From: an uncultured Eubacteriaceae bacterium
GTDB taxonomy: Bacteria > Bacillota > Clostridia > Eubacteriales > UBA1433
Assembly: GCA_937914785.1 (NCBI GenBank)
Contig: CALGIV010000076.1
Span: forward strand, 1 to 13,562
DNA length: 13,562 nucleotides
Direction of reading: 5' to 3'
Shown: one piece after another, positions 1 to 6,130 of the stretch
Position numbering within the stretch: the first letter of the stretch is position 1
Layout: each line of letters starts with the position of its first letter
Notes under the pieces: model-generated
What the model saw: only the letters and a program-made list of their open reading frames with translations
What the model was told of the DNA's origin: nothing
Databases searched by the model: none
Translations under genes and position numbers: made by a program

Positions 1-596
1 ACATCCATAATCGTGACATTGGCGCCGAGGCCGACGGCCATACGCGCGGCATTTGTGCCGACCGTTCCGCCGCCGATAATCAGTACATTGCCGGCACGTA
101 CGCCGGGTACACCGCCGAGCAATACGCCGCTGCCGCAGTTGTTCTTTTGAAGCAGCGTTGCACCGACCTGCACAGACATACGTCCGGCGACTTCGCTCAT
201 CGGCGTGAGCAGCGGCAGCTGCCCGTTTTTCAACTGCACCGTCTCGTAGGCGATCGCAGTGATTTTACGCTCAATCAAGGCTTTGGTCAGCGCCGGATTG
301 GGCGCGAGATGGAAGTAGGTAAAGATTGTCTGACCCTGCTGCATCAGGCTATATTCTTCCGGCTGTGGTTCTTTGACTTTAAGGATTAGTTCAGCGCGCT
401 CGTAGATTTCAGCGGCCGTAATAAAAATCTGCGCACCCGCAGAGCGGTATTCGTCATCGGTAAAGCCGCTGCCCGCTCCGGCGCTCCTTTCAACAAATAC
501 GTTATGGCCGTCCATCTGCAATTCATGGACGCCTGCGGGCGTGATGGAAATGCGGTTTTCGTTGGCCATAATTTCTTTTGGGATACCAATGTTCAT
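1..596 (-). CDS. ald: Alanine dehydrogenase, N-terminal part (gene runs off the left edge)
   Basis: Alanine dehydrogenase converts L-alanine, water and NAD+ to pyruvate, ammonium and NADH in the cytoplasm. I translated the minus strand by hand from the ATG at 596-594; 198 codons are present and the C-terminal half lies outside the window. The protein opens MNIGIPKEI and follows Bacillus Ald closely. Visible family residues are R15, K75 (in LKVKEP) and H96 (in YFHLAP), the known substrate-binding and catalytic positions, then PLLTPMSEVAGRM (128-140) and the start of the Rossmann fold with the GGGTVG loop at 175-180. An AAGGAG ribosome-binding site at 604-610 lies 7 nt before the ATG and supports this start. 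The gene has its own promoter (632-660) and is separated from feoB by a terminator. The family call is close to certain; only the missing half is unknown. Confidence 0.95.
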   Translation of the reverse strand, partial: MNIGIPKEIMANENRISITPAGVHELQMDGHNVFVERSAGAGSGFTDDEYRSAGAQIFITAAEIYERAELILKVKEPQPEEYSLMQQGQTIFTYFHLAPNPALTKALIERKITAIAYETVQLKNGQLPLLTPMSEVAGRMSVQVGATLLQKNNCGSGVLLGGVPGVRAGNVLIIGGGTVGTNAARMAVGLGANVTIMD

Positions 597-631
597 CAGC
601 GATGCTCCTTCGATAGTTTTCTTCTGATTGT

Positions 632-660
632 ATGATAATACGTTTAGTATGAACTGTCAA
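632..660 (-). promoter_or_regulatory. SigA-type promoter of ald
   Basis: On the minus strand a perfect -35 box TTGACA (660-655) is followed after 17 nt by TATCAT (637-632), a 4/6 match to the -10 consensus TATAAT. Transcription would start near 625, giving a leader of about 30 nt before the ald ATG at 596. It lies just downstream of the feoAB terminator, so ald is likely an independent unit. This is a pattern match only. Confidence 0.75.
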
Positions 661-682
661 TCTACCTTTCATTCCAAATGGG

Positions 683-711
683 AAAAACCGCTTAAAAGGC
701 AAGCGGTTTTT
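683..711 (-). terminator. Rho-independent terminator after feoAB
   Basis: An 11-bp perfect stem pairs AAAAACCGCTT (683-693) with AAGCGGTTTTT (701-711) around a 7-nt loop. Read on the minus strand the stem ends in a run of T. It lies 25 nt past the feoB stop codon and before the ald promoter. The A/T-flanked stem could in principle work in both directions, but no plus-strand gene reads into it. Confidence 0.85.
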
Positions 712-735
712 CGATCTATAAAAATTGAAAGGAGG

Positions 736-2880
736 TTAAAAAATAAATTGTGTGGCAATCATGTTGACAGCAAAGCAGATGATAATGCCTGCAAGAAGCG
801 GAATGAAGAATGCCGCAAGTGTCCATTTTACGCTCCCGGTCTCTTTTTTAATCGTCAGCATCGTCGTCGCACAGGGAAAGTGCAGGAGGGAGAAGAGCAG
901 TACGCACAGCGCCGTGATCCACGTCCATCCGTTTTGCACAAGGATGGTCCCGAGCTGCATCGTGCTGATTTCAGTCAATGCGCCCTGCGCCATATAGCCC
1001 ATCACGATGAGCGGGATGACGATCTCATTCGCAGGGAAGCCTAAAATAAAGGCGAGCAGAATAATGCCGTCCAGACCGATTACGCGGGCGAATGGATCTA
1101 AAAAGCCGGCTGCGTGTGTGAGCAGCGAAGCGCCGCCGACTGTGAGGTTGGATAGCAGCCAGATGATAAGTCCGGCAGGCGCGGCGACCATGACGGCACG
1201 CCCTAAGACAAACAGCGTCCTGTCAAAAATGGAGCGGACGATGACTTTGCCGACTTGCGGTTTGCGGTAAGGCGGCAGCTCCAGTACGAAGGAAGAAGAA
1301 ACACCTTTTAACAGCGTTTTAGACAGGAGTTTGGATGCGCCGAAAGTGATGAATATTCCCAACAGTATGAGCGCAGTGAGCAGGAGTGCAGACAGCGCTG
1401 TGCTGACGCCGGACGCCAAAGAGGCCGGTGTAAAAAACAGGGTGATGATGGCGATCATCGCAGGGAATTTGCCGTTGCAGGGCACAAAACAGTTTGTCAG
1501 CGTGGCGATCAGCCGTTCGCGCGGTGAATCGATGATACGGCAGCCGATTACGCCGCAGGCATTGCAGCCAAAGCCCATCATCGTCGTCAGCGCCTGCTTG
1601 CCGTGGGCGCCGGCCTTTTTAAAGTAAGGATCCAGCATAAAGGCGATGCGCGGCAGGTATCCCATATCTTCCAAAAGTGTAAAGAGCGGGAAAAAAATGG
1701 CCATTGGCGGCAGCATAACGGAGACGACCCAGCCCAGCGTGCGCCAGACGCCTTCGACGAGCATACTCGTCAGCCATGATGGGGCATTTAAGCGCACAAA
1801 GAAAGCGAGCAGGACGGTTTCAATTTTACCGAACAATGCGCTGAGCAGTTCGGAAGGGTAGTTTGCGCCGGTAATCGTCAGGTAGAAGACGACGCACATT
1901 AACAGAATCATCAGCGGAATGCCGACAGATTTTGACAGCACGTATTTGTCGATCTTGCGCGAGCTCGATTTTGCGGCGCTCGTGCGTTGAACGCAGCTGA
2001 GATAGAGTTCCTCGGCGTGCAAAACGATCTGCGAGACGATGTCGTCATGCAGGGTATTTTCGTCAATATTGTTATCTTCAAGATAGGTTCTGGCAGCTTG
2101 GACTGCTTTGTCTAAAAGGGTTTCGTCGATATTATTTTCGTTTAAATGTATTTTTAACGAAATATTAAAGCTTTCATCAAAGTCGAGAATTTTCAGCGCA
2201 AGCCAGCTTGCATTCAGCTTTCCGGCGCTGAGTTTGGCGCAGTATGGCAGCAGGCAGTCGACCGCTCGCTGAATATAAGGCTTATAAGAGACGGGAGAAT
2301 AGCTTATGATTGCACCATCGCTTTCTGTGAGCGATGAGATGGCCTTTTTAAGCGCATCCAGCCCCTTGCCGTCGCGTGCATTTGTTGCGATGACGCGGCA
2401 GCCGAGGTTTTGCGAAAGCCTTTCGATATCGATGGTAATTCCGTTGCGCTTTGCTTCGTCAATTAAATTCAGGCACACCAGTGTCTTAGGGTTTGCTTCA
2501 AGGATTTGCAAAACCAGATTTAAGTTTCGTTCGATGCACGTCGCGTCGATGACGACGACGGTCAAATCATGTGGATAAAAGCAAATGAAGTCTCGTGCGA
2601 CTTCTTCTTCGGCCGAGGAAGCCATAATGGAATATGTTCCGGGCAAGTCGTAGACGACATAGTCGTTTTTTTGATGCGTATATTCTCCTCGAGCGCTCTC
2701 AACCGTTTTTCCCGGCCAGTTTCCCGTATGTTGTTTCAGACCGGTCAGGGCGTTGAAAACAGTACTTTTTCCAACATTCGGATTTCCGGCGAGTGCAATG
2801 ATTTTCTTTTCGCTGTCATCAAAATCTTCCGTGCGGTTTCTTGCTACTTCAAACCCTGTTGAAAATGCAGTCAGTCCCAT
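736..2880 (-). CDS. feoB: Ferrous iron transporter FeoB
   Basis: FeoB is the inner-membrane Fe(II) permease with a cytosolic N-terminal GTPase domain. The 714-residue product is normal length for the family. GTPase motifs are G1 GNPNVGKS (32-39), the switch region around HTGNWPGKTV (51-60), G3 DLPG (78-81) and G4 NLID (138-141). The membrane part starts near residue 320 with many hydrophobic segments, and carries the Gate motif GFGCN (436-440) and the late signature FPCATTMLTIKKE. The Gate region is the cysteine-rich type, with C439, C442, C447, C464 and C468. An AGGAGG box lies about 7 nt before the ATG. feoB follows feoA after 17 nt in the classical feoA-feoB order, and a terminator follows it. 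Iron control is expected from the family, but only a weak operator candidate is visible upstream of feoA. Confidence 0.97.
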   Translation of the reverse strand: MGLTAFSTGFEVARNRTEDFDDSEKKIIALAGNPNVGKSTVFNALTGLKQHTGNWPGKTVESARGEYTHQKNDYVVYDLPGTYSIMASSAEEEVARDFICFYPHDLTVVVIDATCIERNLNLVLQILEANPKTLVCLNLIDEAKRNGITIDIERLSQNLGCRVIATNARDGKGLDALKKAISSLTESDGAIISYSPVSYKPYIQRAVDCLLPYCAKLSAGKLNASWLALKILDFDESFNISLKIHLNENNIDETLLDKAVQAARTYLEDNNIDENTLHDDIVSQIVLHAEELYLSCVQRTSAAKSSSRKIDKYVLSKSVGIPLMILLMCVVFYLTITGANYPSELLSALFGKIETVLLAFFVRLNAPSWLTSMLVEGVWRTLGWVVSVMLPPMAIFFPLFTLLEDMGYLPRIAFMLDPYFKKAGAHGKQALTTMMGFGCNACGVIGCRIIDSPRERLIATLTNCFVPCNGKFPAMIAIITLFFTPASLASGVSTALSALLLTALILLGIFITFGASKLLSKTLLKGVSSSFVLELPPYRKPQVGKVIVRSIFDRTLFVLGRAVMVAAPAGLIIWLLSNLTVGGASLLTHAAGFLDPFARVIGLDGIILLAFILGFPANEIVIPLIVMGYMAQGALTEISTMQLGTILVQNGWTWITALCVLLFSLLHFPCATTMLTIKKETGSVKWTLAAFFIPLLAGIIICFAVNMIATQFIF

Positions 2881-2897
2881 AGGTGTCCTCCTCGGCT

Positions 2898-3140
2898 TTA
2901 TAAGTATTTTGAAATATTCGTAATAATAATGCGCTCAGCGTCTTCTTTTCTGAGCGCGATAACAGCGCCGCGGATCAGATAAGCCGCGATTTCTCTTTTG
3001 CGGCCGATATGAAGCGCGAGGATATAAGTGCCTTCGACAAGCCCTAAATCCAACATACGGCGACGCAAAATACCTTCGGTTAAAAGGCTGTTTACTTTAC
3101 AGATTTCTCCTTCCGCCAGCGCAGTGAGCGGCTGTTTCAT
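2898..3140 (-). CDS. feoA: Ferrous iron transport accessory protein FeoA
   Basis: FeoA is a small cytosolic SH3-like protein that works with FeoB in Fe(II) uptake. The 80-residue length is typical. The sequence has the family pattern: an opening PLTALAEGEICKV, then ILRRRMLDLGLVEGT (25-39), where the RRxxLGxxxGT turn is conserved, and a closing beta region RGAVIALRKEDAERIII that matches the usual RG..IALR..EA..I ending. A GGGAG box lies 6 nt before the ATG at 3140. It is the first gene of the feoAB unit; the 143-nt gap to the divergent gene at 3284 should hold the promoters of both. Confidence 0.92.
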   Translation of the reverse strand: MKQPLTALAEGEICKVNSLLTEGILRRRMLDLGLVEGTYILALHIGRKREIAAYLIRGAVIALRKEDAERIIITNISKYL

Positions 3141-3169
3141 CTTCTTCTCCCTAAACTTACATTTAATTC

Positions 3170-3199
3170 AATATATGCTTTGAAGAAAGCAACCGTTAA
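3170..3199 (-). promoter_or_regulatory. Possible promoter of feoAB (weak)
   Basis: On the minus strand TTAACG (3199-3194) and TATATT (3175-3170) are 18 nt apart. The -10 is good and the -35 is poor. It lies about 30 nt upstream of feoA in the divergent intergenic region. No better pair was found on this strand. Confidence 0.3.
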
Positions 3200-3222
3200 A
3201 AGCATTGATTGTAAATTTCGCC

Positions 3223-3242
3223 TGAAAGATAAATAATTTTCA
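3223..3242. promoter_or_regulatory. Imperfect A/T-rich palindrome, possible operator between feoA and the divergent gene
   Basis: A 20-bp imperfect inverted repeat has TGAAA and TTTCA at its ends and 7 of 10 half-site positions paired. It is placed between the two divergent genes, where a Fur- or DtxR-type iron regulator would be expected. It does not match the classical Fur box well, so the link to iron is inferred from position only. Confidence 0.25.
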
Positions 3243-3252
3243 ATTCGCTCAA

Positions 3253-3258
3253 TATAAT
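3253..3258 (+). promoter_or_regulatory. Candidate -10 box for the gene at 3284
   Basis: A perfect TATAAT lies 31 nt before the ATG at 3284. No good -35 box is found at 16-18 nt, so an activator or a different start site may be involved. The expected leader is about 20 nt and includes the AAGGAG ribosome-binding site at 3271-3276. Confidence 0.4.
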
Positions 3259-3283
3259 AGTAATAGGACAAAGGAGAATTCCG

Positions 3284-3712
3284 ATGAAAGATAATCTGGA
3301 AAGAATTGTAAAATCTGTAATATTGGCCTGTATGGTAATGGGCGTGGCGTTTCAGGTGCTGATCGCACGGGATGTTGTAACGCCGGTCTCGGCAATCGAC
3401 AGCAGGCAGGATATTACGGTTTATGAAAACAGTGAATATTATTATCAGCAATATCAGCTGAAATTGTCGCTCAGCGACAAACGGGCGCGCATGATGGTAA
3501 ATGGGTATGAAGTGGAGGGCGTTGCCATAGGCGACCATATAGATATTGCAGTCTACGATGGCGATGTCGTCGAAGTCGATTTGCGCGACTGCCGCGGAAT
3601 CGTTACGGCAGAGGTAGTCAGTGCGGATAAAGCCTTGAAAAATCCGCAGACGGGATATTGCGTGCAGGGATATAATAATATCCTGTACTTATTTAAAGTA
3701 GAAGCAGAGTAA
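3284..3712 (+). CDS. Small membrane-anchored protein of unknown function
   Basis: I do not recognise this 142-residue protein. It begins with a short charged stretch (MKDNLER) and one hydrophobic segment at about residues 9-28, which looks like an uncleaved signal anchor, leaving about 110 residues outside the membrane. LAC at 14-16 resembles a lipobox, but the hydrophobic stretch continues past C16, so lipidation is unlikely. Residues 40-65 are rich in Tyr and Gln (EYYYQQYQ), followed by a probable small beta domain (67-113) with repeated GDxI/V turns and many acidic residues. C103 and C126 could form a disulfide. An AAGGAG box 7 nt before the ATG supports the start. It is transcribed away from feoAB. 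The overlapping minus-strand frame has no such support. It is probably a real gene with unknown role. Confidence 0.75.
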   Translation: MKDNLERIVKSVILACMVMGVAFQVLIARDVVTPVSAIDSRQDITVYENSEYYYQQYQLKLSLSDKRARMMVNGYEVEGVAIGDHIDIAVYDGDVVEVDLRDCRGIVTAEVVSADKALKNPQTGYCVQGYNNILYLFKVEAE

Positions 3713-3717
3713 GCTTG

Positions 3718-3835
3718 TACGCTTTTCGGCAGGTGAAAAGCGCGTAAAACCTCGCAGCTGTTTAGAATTTAAGGAGGTATTGCTGCTCAAACAGAAAATA
3801 AACGTCACTCGGTAAGGCCGGCCGTGCCGTTTCGT
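3718..3835 (+). repeat. Degraded relative of the 190-bp intergenic repeat, opposite in orientation to the copy at 3857
   Basis: Just after the stop codon of the unknown gene a hairpin CGCTTTTC (3720-3727) / GAAAAGCG (3735-3742) with a 7-nt loop matches the longer hairpin at 13402-13429. Downstream landmarks recur in the same order as in the plus strand of 13402-13546: an AAAACC stretch, GCAG, AGGAGG/AGGGGG and TTGCTGCTCAA/TTGTTGCTTAA. Similarity is clearly weaker than between the other two copies, so this may be an old copy or a different element sharing the hairpin. No gene is supported here. Confidence 0.5.
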
Positions 3836-3856
3836 TGAACTGGACTGCGTGTGGAG

Positions 3857-4044
3857 CGGCAAATTTAGATTTGCGCCGCTGCCCATTCAAAGAGTGCGGC
3901 TTGCGAAGCGACGGACGGTTTTCGCTTAAGCAAACAACACCTCCTGTTTTTTATCTGCCGGCAGCGTTTTGTGCGTTTTTTTGTCGCAGAAAAAGTGCAA
4001 AGAAAACAAAAGATAAACAACGAAGAAAAGCGAAACATTAAACT
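3857..4044 (+). repeat. Dispersed intergenic repeat, copy 1
   Basis: This 188-base stretch is closely similar to the reverse complement of 13357-13546. Shared blocks in order include TTTGCG-CGC-GCCCA (about 3870-3886), TGCGGC followed by TGCGAAGCGACGGAC (about 3895-3916), CGCTTAAGCAA, ATCTGCCGGC (3953-3962), a hairpin region and AAACAT-AAAC near 4033-4042. The two copies differ by single-base indels, so reading frames are not kept and the repeat is most likely non-coding. A hairpin at 3855-3880 pairs AGCGGC and AAAT with ATTT and GCCGCT. Together with the relative at 3718-3835 it fills the 423-base gap between two convergent transcription units. Confidence 0.75.
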
Positions 4045-4063
4045 GCAAACATAACATTGCAAT

Positions 4064-4109
4064 AAAAAACCGTTATTTTATGATTTTAAGAATCATAAAA
4101 CAACGGTTT
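4064..4109 (-). terminator. Rho-independent terminator after the hydrolase pair
   Basis: A long stem pairs AAACCGTT (4067-4074) with AACGGTTT (4102-4109) and TTTTATGATT (4076-4085) with AATCATAAAA (4091-4100), with one A/C mismatch and a 5-nt loop. On the minus strand it ends in a run of six T. It lies 27 nt past the stop of the gene at 4136-5014. Confidence 0.85.
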
Positions 4110-4135
4110 AAGACATTTGTATATCGATTTGTTTT

Positions 4136-5014
4136 TTATTCCACCATCGTATTTTCAAACGTTTCGATACCGGTGACTTCCGTGACGACTTTGTCGCCGG
4201 GTTTTAATTGCTTCTTCATCGCCATACCGACGCCGGACGGTGTGCCGGTCATAATCATATCGCCCGGATATAATGTGATGCCAGTCGTAATGTCGCTGAT
4301 CACGGTGGGAATGTCGAAGATAAACAAGCGCGTATTCGCATTCTGGCGAACCTCGCCATTTACCGTGCATTTGACATCGACTTCGATGGGGAAGTCGAAC
4401 ATGCTCTTGTGGGCAATCCAGCTGCCCATCGCAAAATGCCCGTCATAGCTCTTGCCGAAATACCACTGGCCGCGTTCCATTTGCGTATCGCGGATCGTAA
4501 AGTCGTTGCCTGCGGCATAACCGAAAATCAGATCTTCGACATCTTCCTTCTCGGCGTTGCAGGCTTCTTTGCCCATAACGACGATCAGCTCGGCCTCGTA
4601 GTCTGCAAAGTGGTCGCCCTGGCTGTAAGTTGAAATTTCATCTTCAGGGCCGGAGGAGATAAAGGCCGCTTTGGAAAAGTATACCGGACTCTTCGGCAGT
4701 TCGGCATTAGCCCCCATTTCTTCTACGTGGTCTTTATAATTCTTGCCGACACAGAAGACGTTGCGCAGCGGATAGGGAATTGCCGGTAACATCTCAACGG
4801 TGTTGATGTCAAGGTTCCCCTTATTCGATTCGATATACTTGCCGATTTGTTCGATCATATCATCTTCGTGATCGAAGATAAACTCCATCAAGTCGGCAAA
4901 AGGTTCGAATTGAAGCGCTTCTGCAAGCTTGTCCATCGTGAAGAATTGATCTTTTGTTTTGTTGGCGACGACTACTTTTAAATCTTCGCCCATTAAGACG
5001 GTTGTAAAAAACAT
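4136..5014 (-). CDS. Fumarylacetoacetate hydrolase (FAH) family protein, paralogue 1
   Basis: The 292-residue protein belongs to the FAH superfamily of metal-dependent hydrolases, isomerases and decarboxylases acting on beta-dicarbonyl or acylpyruvate-type substrates; its exact substrate cannot be read from sequence. After a family-variable N-terminal part of about 75 residues, the core begins at IPYPLRNVFCVGKNYKDH (79-96; N92, Y93 and H96 are typical). The metal ligands are expected at E140, E142 (ADYEAEL) and D171 (GNDFTIRD). K188 lies in GKSYDGH, and TGTPSGVG is at 256-263. All key positions are present, so it should be active. GGAGGT lies 5 nt before the ATG at 5014. It follows a close paralogue after only 38 nt, shares its promoter and ends at the 4064-4109 terminator. 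Acylpyruvase, fumarylpyruvate hydrolase and oxaloacetate-type activities are all possible. Confidence 0.9.
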   Translation of the reverse strand: MFFTTVLMGEDLKVVVANKTKDQFFTMDKLAEALQFEPFADLMEFIFDHEDDMIEQIGKYIESNKGNLDINTVEMLPAIPYPLRNVFCVGKNYKDHVEEMGANAELPKSPVYFSKAAFISSGPEDEISTYSQGDHFADYEAELIVVMGKEACNAEKEDVEDLIFGYAAGNDFTIRDTQMERGQWYFGKSYDGHFAMGSWIAHKSMFDFPIEVDVKCTVNGEVRQNANTRLFIFDIPTVISDITTGITLYPGDMIMTGTPSGVGMAMKKQLKPGDKVVTEVTGIETFENTMVE

Positions 5015-5052
5015 TTCATACCTCCAAACAAGGTTTTATATTTAACAGACGG

Positions 5053-5934
5053 TCATTTTACCATCGTGTTTTCGAATGTTTCCAGTCCGACGACTTCGCT
5101 TTTTACGATGTCGCCGACCTTTAAAGAGTATTTCGGCTTCATCGCCACACCGACGCCGGCAGGCGTACCGGTCATCAGCATATCGCCGGGATATAGTGTA
5201 ACACCCTGTGTCAAATCGTTGATCGCAGAGGGGATATCGCAGATAAACAGGCGCGTGTTGGAAGACTGGCGCAGTTCGTCATTTACGTAACAGTTGATGT
5301 CAACTTCAATAGGCAGCGGATAAAGCGACTTGTGTGCAATCCAGTTGCCCATAACAAAGTGTCCGTCGTAGCTCTTGCCGTAATGCCATTGTTTGCGGTA
5401 GGTTTGCGTATCCCGAATGGAAAAGTCCTGCCCGACGGCATAGCCAAAAACACACTCTTCCACATCCTCTTTGTTGACCCTTTTGGCTTGCTTGCCAATG
5501 ACGACGATCAGTTCCACTTCATAATCGGCAAAGTGCTTGCCTTTGGAGTAAGTCGATACATGATCCCCGGGCCCCGCTGAAATAAAGGCGGCTTTTGAAA
5601 AATATATCGGCAGTTCTGCGGCGTCCTGATTCGTCTCACTGGCGTGGTCGCGGTAGTTTAGGCCCATACAAAATACATTGCGCAGCGGATAGGGGATTGC
5701 CGGCAGAAGCTCCATTTCCTCAGGTTCGATATTGCCTTCTTCTTCCGTTTCAATAATATTACGAATGCCTTCGATCATCTCGTCGTCGTGTTCTTCGATA
5801 AATTCAAGCAAGTCGGTATAAGGTACAAAGTCCAACTCCAAAGCCAGATAATCCAATGTAAAGAATTTGGTTCGGTCTTTATTGGCAACGACGACCGTCG
5901 GCTCGTCTTCAATCATTGCAGTCGTAAAATACAT
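5053..5934 (-). CDS. Fumarylacetoacetate hydrolase (FAH) family protein, paralogue 2
   Basis: This 293-residue protein aligns end to end with the product of the next gene downstream; by eye more than half of the residues are identical, including the unusual N-terminal region (M-FTT-, VVVANK). FAH motifs are NYRDH (93-97), metal ligands E139, E141 (ADYEVEL) and D170 (GQDFSIRD), K187 in GKSYDGH and TGTPAGVG at 255-262, the more usual form of this motif. It differs from its partner in the loop after NYxDH and has two more residues near 269 (KPKYSLKVGD), so substrate range may differ. GGAGGT stands before the ATG at 5934. It is the first gene of a two-gene unit behind an extended -10 promoter. 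A cytosolic metal-dependent hydrolase or decarboxylase of organic acids is the safe call. Confidence 0.9.
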   Translation of the reverse strand: MYFTTAMIEDEPTVVVANKDRTKFFTLDYLALELDFVPYTDLLEFIEEHDDEMIEGIRNIIETEEEGNIEPEEMELLPAIPYPLRNVFCMGLNYRDHASETNQDAAELPIYFSKAAFISAGPGDHVSTYSKGKHFADYEVELIVVIGKQAKRVNKEDVEECVFGYAVGQDFSIRDTQTYRKQWHYGKSYDGHFVMGNWIAHKSLYPLPIEVDINCYVNDELRQSSNTRLFICDIPSAINDLTQGVTLYPGDMLMTGTPAGVGVAMKPKYSLKVGDIVKSEVVGLETFENTMVK

Positions 5935-5975
5935 AATTCACACCTCCATAATGCGCATTCTTAAAAATTTTCTAT

Positions 5976-5984
5976 ATTATACCA
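5976..5984 (-). promoter_or_regulatory. Extended -10 promoter of the hydrolase pair
   Basis: On the minus strand TGG followed by TATAAT (5984-5976) is a perfect extended -10 element. The -35 position has only a weak 3/6 match. The start point would be near 5969, about 35 nt before the ATG at 5934. The same 196-nt gap holds the promoters of yqfC on the other strand. Confidence 0.65.
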
Positions 5985-6065
5985 TTTATTTTTATTCGCG
6001 TACAGCATCAGAACGTGAAAATTCGTTGTTCTCCAGTAGAATTAAAATTTCCTGTATCGATGCTT

Positions 6066-6093
6066 TTGATACACTTTTGCGGTGAAATATTTT
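6066..6093 (+). promoter_or_regulatory. Possible SigA promoter upstream of yqfC
   Basis: TTGATA (6066-6071) and TATTTT (6088-6093) are 16 nt apart, a reasonable vegetative promoter for the yqfC-to-ybeY operon. The later genes (phoH, pgpH, ybeY) are not sporulation-specific, so a vegetative promoter is expected somewhere upstream of them. Confidence 0.4.
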
Positions 6094-6112
6094 GACTTCT
6101 GTCGCATACACT
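6085..6112 (+). promoter_or_regulatory. SigE-like sporulation promoter upstream of yqfC
   Basis: CATACACT at 6105-6112 matches the SigE -10 consensus CATACAnT, and AAATATT at 6085-6091 fits most of the KMATATT -35 box. The 13-nt spacer is about one base shorter than usual, and the predicted start would leave a leader of only about 12 nt before the ATG at 6131. In B. subtilis yqfC and yqfD belong to the SigE regulon, which makes the match meaningful but not proven. Confidence 0.4.
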
Positions 6113-6130
6113 TTGAAAAGAGGGGAATTT

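Noticed and set aside
628..1044. Plus-strand open frame of 138 codons
   Set aside because: It covers the ald promoter and feoAB terminator and then runs antisense to feoB; no ribosome-binding site or recognisable protein.
3326..3334. Lipobox-like LAC in the unknown protein
   Set aside because: The hydrophobic segment continues well past the cysteine, so an uncleaved membrane anchor fits better than a lipoprotein signal.
3137..3538. Minus-strand open frame of 133 codons overlapping the unknown gene
   Set aside because: Composition is dominated by His, Arg and Tyr runs typical of an antisense reading, and it overlaps the plus-strand gene that has a good ribosome-binding site and membrane anchor.
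3835..4041. Plus-strand open frame of 68 codons with a peptide resembling that at 13149-13532
   Set aside because: The peptide likeness comes from the shared DNA repeat; the frame is lost after about 20 residues because of single-base indels.
6092..6130. Upstream TTG start for yqfC adding 13 residues
   Set aside because: The ATG at 6131 has a good ribosome-binding site and gives the usual family length; the TTG lies inside the promoter region.
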